Assembly: GCA_011503125.2 (NCBI GenBank)
Contig: WWBZ02000016.1
Span: 248,001-312,000 of the forward strand
DNA length: 64,000 nucleotides
From: Botryosphaeria dothidea
Taxonomy: Eukaryota; Ascomycota; Dothideomycetes; Botryosphaeriales; Botryosphaeriaceae
Direction of reading: 5' to 3'
A program made the position numbers and the translations under genes. Below the pieces are notes generated by a model that saw only the letters and a list, made by a program, of their open reading frames with translations, was not told the origin of the DNA and did no database searches. Shown in pieces: positions 58,497-64,000 of this stretch; the stretch's first letter is position 1; the number at the start of each line of letters is the position of its first letter.

Positions 58497-59152
58497 GATC
58501 GTGGGGGCGGTTGGTGTTTCGGGAGGCGCTGAACTTATTTCGGAGATTCGAGAAGGTGGAAGGAGGTTATTTTAGGTGATTTTGCTTGGAGAGGTGTATT
58601 TTGAGAGAAGATGAGGGGTTGCAAGCTGGGGCGCATGGGAATTTATTGTTTACCGTGACGTCACTTTGCGACGGATTCTCGGCAACGGGCAAAAGGAGGC
58701 GATCACCGTTGCATTCACGTCACCTCAACCTCCTCCTGAGCTTCTTGTCTTCGGCCCACTCTTCTTGCTTGACGCATCTTGCTCGCACAAGCGTACAATG
58801 CCAGTGCTCGACTCTTGGCACGATAACTGATGACATGCCTTCCTTGCCGAAACAACGGCCTTGAATGTTTCTCCTACGTGCCTCCTATAAGTATCTGTTC
58901 TCAGCCTGCTCCTGTTGCGGACCTTACAATGCTGAGATATTCAAAATCGTGCGGACATGCTAGTAATTCTCTTGCGTGATTCGTCCATCGAGTTGATAGA
59001 TAGGCTTGCGGGGGCGGGGCATTAGAGCCTCCTCCCGCCATCACTCAGCCTCGTCGGCAGATAACAACTAAGAACAGGCGCATCAACCCGCGAGCTTGAC
59101 CTTCATCGTACGGCACACACTTGCAATTCCCCATTCGGACACAGCAACAGAC
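58497..59152. other. Divergent promoter region
   Basis: This region lies between the small mitochondrial protein gene and the HET gene. No gene is supported; a 92-codon plus frame at 58586-58864 is without features. Confidence 0.5.
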
Positions 59153-61342
59153 ATGAATCGCGACAGGTGCGATAAATGTCTCACACAGCGGTTCTGGTTC
59201 GACGGACAGCATGAGATTCACCTTGGACCTCTGAAAATCATGCGTCACCGGAGATCTTGCGGGCTGTGCCGTCTCGTACATGACCGGCTCGGACGATTCC
59301 AAGTCGACCCAGACGCGCTGGTTGTTCTCAAGCCTGCCTCTGATGACCGAAGAAAGTACTCTATCTCGTGTCGAGATGCCCGGTCGGACACTGTGGAAGG
59401 ATGGATCCGATTCCCGACCGCTTCTTCCCCGCTGTCTAGAGCTACTGTTCACGGCATGCTTGATTTGCAGTTGATGAAGAGATGGCTACAAGAATGCCAA
59501 CTTAGCCATCTAGACGCATGCAGTGACATCAGGGGCGACGAGGGTCTGAAAGAATTCATGCTGATAGATGTCAAAGTAGGAAATTTGGTGAAGGCCGAGC
59601 TTCAGTGGAATTTCGTTGCGCTGAGCTACGTCAATGGTGGCTGGGGAGGTGACACTTTCAGCTTGGACAATATCACCACAGAAGATCTTCAAACCCCTGG
59701 AGTTCTTTTTTCAAACAGAGTACCACTGCCAGCAGTTATTCGGGATGCTATCGACCTCGTCCGGAACCTAGGATACCACTACCTCTGGTCTGATTTTCTC
59801 TGCATCCTGCGGGGTAGCCATGCACAGAAACAGACTCAGATCCAGCAAATGGATGCGATTTACGGAAAGGCATTTTTGACTATGGTTGCAATTTCCGGAA
59901 AACATGGGAATGTTGGGCTTCCCGGGTTGCACGCAGGTTCACGTGGTGCAATATTTGCTAGCGTTGATCTGAACCAAAAAGAAAAGGCAACAGTGTTCGG
60001 CCCAGACCTCCACACTATACGATCTCGATCGGAGTACAGGCGTCGAGGCTGGACGCTTCAGGAAGAGATCCTATCTTCAAGATGCTTGTACCTGGCTGAC
60101 TCCCAAGCTTACTTCCGATGTCAAGTAGGATACTGTCGCGAGGATGGAGAGGCCGTGCAGAGTCTCCCACTCTCAGTCGCCAAATTTGGTCATCCCGGCT
60201 TGCAGAGACACGTTGATCCAAACGTCCAACTTCTACATTCGGGCGTGGAAACATTGCTGTCCCTGTACGCAAATCTGTTACAAGACTACAGTATGAGAGA
60301 GCCCTCCTTCGATTCGGACATACTGAATGCCTTCAATGGAATTATGAACATTCTCGCCAAGCGCTTTCATACAGAATTCATTTGCGGGATCCCTCAGAAT
60401 GCCATGCCTCAAGCATTACTTTGGATACCAGTCGAGGGCATCCGGAAAAGATTTCAAGGGAAATTTCGGAGCTCCGAAGGTGAATCTTGGCCCTCTTCTT
60501 CAAGTCCGCCTCCCACCTGGTCTTGGGCTGCTTGGCGGGGTGAGATCCATCTCCCGCAATCTGTAAGAGATTCGTCCGCTACAATCCCATCATTCTTAGC
60601 GCTCACGCGCCAACGTCAAAACGGAAACTCGGTGTCTCAGAATCTTCCACAGCTCTGGATGGAGCGTGACGCGTACTCCTCTTCGGAACATCCCGCTCAC
60701 GATCCCCTGGACTCGATGGGCGCAACTCAGCAATTCAGGTTGCCTTCAAGAGCAACAGAGCATAACCAGGAAATCGCACTGCCTGGTTGGTGGCATGAAA
60801 GTGTTCTTTGCTTCTTCTGTAATACTTTCCCGTTTAGTTGGTTCTTGGTACGTTCACTATGGAGTACGAATGGAGCCCTGAGCCCCTCGACTGTGTCGAC
60901 AGGGGGTGGTCGCTGTTCTGTGAATCTTGAAACGCTTGCTTTTTCCGGTGGGAGAAGAAATGTCGATACCCGTCAATTATATGGAGAGCGTATGTTTGAG
61001 GCAAGCAGCACTGAGATCGAGCAATCTGTGAGTGCGGTTTTCAAATACAACATGTCGTTGACACGTGGGAGGATCGAAGAGGTATATTTTGGCATTCTGT
61101 ATGGCTACGGGCATTATTACGCGTCTTTGGGTACTTCTTTTCTATCAGGTTGCATACTGTTACTCATTTCCCGCAGCGCAGTGTCCAATGAAGCAGGAAC
61201 ACAAACATCGGCTATTTGGAACATGTTGCTGGTCAAACCTGTAGGGGGTGGTTCCTACGAAAGGGTGGCGGTGGGAAGATTCCGCGAGGATCTCATGATG
61301 GATGTGCCATGTAAGGAGAACCAGTATATCAAACTCGTTTGA
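59153..61342 (+). CDS. HET-domain protein (heterokaryon-incompatibility type)
   Basis: Single exon, 729 residues from ATG 59153. An N-terminal pair CDKC (6-9) and CGLC (36-39) resembles the cysteine pairs often seen before HET domains. The HET core follows: FVALSYVNGGW (about 154-164), HYLWSDFLCILRG (209-221), QMDAIYGKAFLTMVAISG (232-249) and RRRGWTLQEEILSSRCLYL (296-314). In most members the first two read LSYVWG and YLWVDSLCIxQ, so this copy is divergent at normally conserved positions (N for W; SDF for VDS; LRG for the Gln-Asp end). HET proteins mediate non-self recognition and can trigger cell death when incompatible partners meet. The last third shows TWSWAAWRGEIHLP, a usual C-terminal landmark. 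The 3' end faces the deubiquitinase gene. Confidence 0.85.
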   Translation: MNRDRCDKCLTQRFWFDGQHEIHLGPLKIMRHRRSCGLCRLVHDRLGRFQVDPDALVVLKPASDDRRKYSISCRDARSDTVEGWIRFPTASSPLSRATVHGMLDLQLMKRWLQECQLSHLDACSDIRGDEGLKEFMLIDVKVGNLVKAELQWNFVALSYVNGGWGGDTFSLDNITTEDLQTPGVLFSNRVPLPAVIRDAIDLVRNLGYHYLWSDFLCILRGSHAQKQTQIQQMDAIYGKAFLTMVAISGKHGNVGLPGLHAGSRGAIFASVDLNQKEKATVFGPDLHTIRSRSEYRRRGWTLQEEILSSRCLYLADSQAYFRCQVGYCREDGEAVQSLPLSVAKFGHPGLQRHVDPNVQLLHSGVETLLSLYANLLQDYSMREPSFDSDILNAFNGIMNILAKRFHTEFICGIPQNAMPQALLWIPVEGIRKRFQGKFRSSEGESWPSSSSPPPTWSWAAWRGEIHLPQSVRDSSATIPSFLALTRQRQNGNSVSQNLPQLWMERDAYSSSEHPAHDPLDSMGATQQFRLPSRATEHNQEIALPGWWHESVLCFFCNTFPFSWFLVRSLWSTNGALSPSTVSTGGGRCSVNLETLAFSGGRRNVDTRQLYGERMFEASSTEIEQSVSAVFKYNMSLTRGRIEEVYFGILYGYGHYYASLGTSFLSGCILLLISRSAVSNEAGTQTSAIWNMLLVKPVGGGSYERVAVGRFREDLMMDVPCKENQYIKLV

Positions 61343-61668
61343 TATAATCCAGTTTCCAAAAGAAAGCATTGACAGCATGCATCCACAGCAAAAAACTATT
61401 CCATCATGAATCATTCAAATTACTAATGCCTCGAGAATGCCATTTTCTTTTCTCGCTTTTTGAACAACCACATACCCACGCACCACTCGAGCAGTACAAA
61501 AACTCCGCACCCACCCACTCACGCAGAATCCACACGAAGGCAAAAACGCACATGTCAACCTGCTCACCATAACCCACGAACACGGCCTCGAAAGACGGGG
61601 ACCAACACCACAAGAGGTATCATGCAACGTCACGAAAAGAGAACAGGAGAAGAGAAGCCCTACGAGGC
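61343..61668. other. Convergent 3' intergenic region
   Basis: 326 bp between the HET gene and the deubiquitinase gene, which end toward each other. It should hold both 3' untranslated regions; no further feature is seen. Confidence 0.6.
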
Positions 61669-64000
61669 TCACACCCTTCCAAACAGCTTCTCCCGCTCAT
61701 AAAACACAATATACGCCTGCTCGTTCTGCAGCCTATCCTCGCCCCTCAGAGCGTCCGGCTGAAACTCCGTAACCCTCGAATCGTTAAACTGCCACCAGCA
61801 GCCCCTCGCCGCATCCTTCAGCATCGCGATATAATGGCCCGAAGTCAGGGTCGCGCCGAGGTGGCGCATAACTGCGTACGCATTGTACCGATACGGCGGG
61901 GTCATGCGCTCGTCGGACTTGATGGCCTTGAGCTGCTCTGGCCCGTCCGTGGGGCGCTGCTTGAGGAGGGTGGTTTCTTCTTCTGGGGTGATGGGCGGCA
62001 GCATGAAGGGCGACATGTCGAGGTTGTTGAGGGGGAATTCGATGGGGGTGCGGACCTTGCGGGCGCGCTCGGTGTGGGACGCCGAGAAGCGCTTGAAGTG
62101 GACGACGAGGTAGTGCGGCGCGCGGGTGATGGTGATTTGCTTGGTGGCCTCGCGCTCCTTCTTGCAGCGCGGACAGCGCCAGACCTCGTCGCCCGAGAGG
62201 CGCTCCTCGGAGCAGTAGGAGCGGAGGCAGTCGCGAATGTCGGCGCGGCCGTTGCGGGGGATCTCGACGCTGATGCTGTAAAAGGTCTCAAAGGTTGTGG
62301 AAGTGAAATGGCAGGTTGTGCATCGGAGGCGAGACATGTGCTGGCCACCGAAAAGCTCGCTGATGATGGAGCGTTCGCGCATCGACCAACGCATCCATTC
62401 GATACGGGCGACGTACGATTTGGGTAAACTTTCTCGACGCGCTTCTTCCTGTTCGGTGAGTGCCTGAGCAGGCGGGTGTGACCAATTGACGTTCATATCT
62501 TCGTGCAATACGTCGATCAAGAAGTCGAGGAACTCCTTCGCATCCTGCTGGCGATCTATCCCCCATTCTCGGTTTATGCGAGCGCAAAGTTCCTATATGC
62601 ATGTTAGTGGATATGCTCCGTGCGATGCGCAGACCACCTTGAGTTTTGACTTACCCTCAACGTCTTTGGTCTTACAGGCCCGCCGCCTTCTATCCACAAG
62701 TTCTGAATGAGTGTTGCGTAATTTTCTGACATGGTTCCTTGTGACCCCCGCCAATTTTGCTTCTGGATATACTTGACAAAGCTGCCATCCTTGTAAATCC
62801 TCGTCAACGGCAGGGTAGCGTTGAGGCACTGAATAGTTGCATTCATATAGCAGGTAACGCCGAAATTGATCAGACCAGTCCGAGGTAATCTGATATTTTG
62901 TGGAAGTTGGCTAGGCGGGAGATAAGCAGGTAGCTGGGAAGACCGGGCGGTGGCGACATGATTCTGAGGAGCATTCCTGTCGTGGGCACCGCTATAGTTA
63001 ACGCGGGCCGCAGCGGGTGCTGGTCGAGAAGGTATCGAGGGCATCGTTGTTCCGGGATAGTCTGGCACTGTCGGTGCCGGTCGCGAGGGTGGTCGCGAGG
63101 GTGGTCGTGATGAGGGCGCAATTGGAAATGGTCTTGGAGCTGCACTAGTCATTGATTGAGGTCCAATTGCGGATGCGTCAGGAAAGCGCCGCATGAATTC
63201 CTCTGTGCTGTGGTAGTAAGGGATCTCCTCGTCTGCTATGCCGTCTCCCTCGATTTCTTGTGGTGGTACTGTCGGTGGTCTTTCTCCCCTGGCTTTTTCT
63301 AGCCACCTCTTTTCTTCTTCCGGGTCCAATGGGTTGTAATCACGCATCTTCTTCTTTTGCAAGTATAAGCGTGATCCATTGCCGGCCATTGGAGCCCTAC
63401 GAATTGGCCGCCCAACTCTTCCGTTCTGCTGATCAGATACAATTGCAGCTGTGTTGGAGGTCTTCAGTGCGCCTTGGCCAAGGAGATCTGCCCACGCATC
63501 AAGACCACCCATAAGCAGGATCGGTGGTCTTTGTAAGGGTTTGTCGGCATTGAACTCATAAAGAGCATCGTAGAGGAACTTGAGAACTGATTCCTGAGGA
63601 CTTCGGGAAGACTTTTGAAGGAAATCTGCAGTAGGTGTCGACTGATCGTAGTAGACAACTAGGTCGAACTCGTTCCGGCGATCAAACATTTCTTGTTCGA
63701 TATCTGGCGAAATAACGAGAGCCTCTTGAAGCTGATCGGCAGACATGTTCGGTCTCAGAGCGGTAGGCTCTATACACATTATCGAATTAACGTAGACATG
63801 GCCCTCGTCGTAGTCTTCTCTATTCCGGACATCAATGACAAGCACGTTGTATGGTTTCAAGTAGTCGAAGAGTTTCTCGGCGCTGATTTGCCATTCCCGT
63901 GGAGCGTGTAGGGATTTCCTTCTTATGACTGATGATTGTTGACTTGATGGCCTGGGGAAGTACGACTCAGAATCTCCATTCGGAGCTTGAGCAGAAAGAC
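61669..64000 (-). CDS. Doa4-like ubiquitin C-terminal hydrolase with rhodanese domain (5' end outside the window)
   Basis: Two exons are visible: one entering from beyond 64000 down to 62655, and 62592-61669, separated by a 62-nt intron. The first encodes a rhodanese-like domain (FDYLKPYNVLVIDVRNREDY ... PPILLMGGLDAW), a Pro/Arg-rich linker with PPSRPPSRPAP, and the USP Cys box GLINFGVTCYMNATIQCL, with catalytic Cys codon at 62850-62852. The second has QQDAKEFLDFLIDVLHED, a zinc-ribbon pair CTTC/CPRC, the His box YNAYAVMRHLG...SGHYIAML and WWQFNDSRV. Rhodanese plus USP is the layout of yeast Doa4/Ubp5 and human USP8. These remove ubiquitin from endosomal cargo before it enters multivesicular bodies. 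All catalytic landmarks are present, including Asn five residues before the Cys. The N-terminal part is cut by the window. Confidence 0.92.

Noticed and set aside
1..64000. CRISPR arrays, operons, ribosome binding sites, prophage or bacterial insertion sequences
   Set aside because: The window is fungal nuclear DNA with spliceosomal introns; no regularly spaced repeats of that kind or prokaryotic gene organisation are present.

Overview
This is a nuclear segment of a filamentous ascomycete (Pezizomycotina). The evidence is short GT-AG introns of about 50-130 nt, branch sites of the CTGAC/CTAAC type, and fungal families: HET domain, velvet-free secreted pectate lyase PL3, GH29 fucosidase, Dal5-type MFS, fungal P450. 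The pectate lyase, fucosidase and a small cysteine-containing secreted protein suggest a plant-associated species, perhaps a dothideomycete. That lineage guess is inference.

Layout. 1-5.2 kb holds no convincing gene (GC-rich, then AT-rich). 5.2-12.6 kb is a decayed accessory stretch: a multi-pass membrane protein gene with an in-frame TGA, an intact F-box-like gene, two broken relatives of it, an orphan exon and a 15-bp minisatellite. 13.5-14.7 kb is a mitochondrial oxoglutarate/malate-type carrier. 16.9-18.7 kb has a small secreted protein and a broken zinc-independent MDR reductase. 19.5-21.5 kb is a five-exon cytochrome P450. 21.7-25.6 kb holds two broken alpha/beta hydrolase genes; between them lies a tRNA-derived SINE with a perfect 14-bp target-site duplication. 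25.6-28.6 kb looks empty.

The second half is more housekeeping in character: a nuclear low-complexity protein with an N-terminal PIP-box-like motif (28.6 kb), an MFS permease whose first splice donor looks damaged (33.6-35.4 kb), a divergent secreted GH29/PL3 pair (37.3-42.6 kb), a GXWXG/DUF4334 protein (46.4 kb), mitochondrial ribosomal protein bL33m with a 13-nt first exon (49.1 kb), a 1629-residue coiled-coil protein rich in SQ motifs (50.3-55.5 kb), a single-pass membrane protein, a small mitochondrial protein, a HET-domain protein (59.2-61.3 kb) and the 3' part of a Doa4-like rhodanese/USP deubiquitinase that runs off the window end.

There is no operon-like organisation and no convincing secondary-metabolite cluster. 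The most notable items are the SINE, the out-of-frame second cysteine module behind the secreted protein, the shared 37-nt block linking two decayed loci, the mutated MFS donor and the PIP-box protein. All exon structures were derived by eye from reading frame, splice signals and family expectation; no transcript or database evidence was available.
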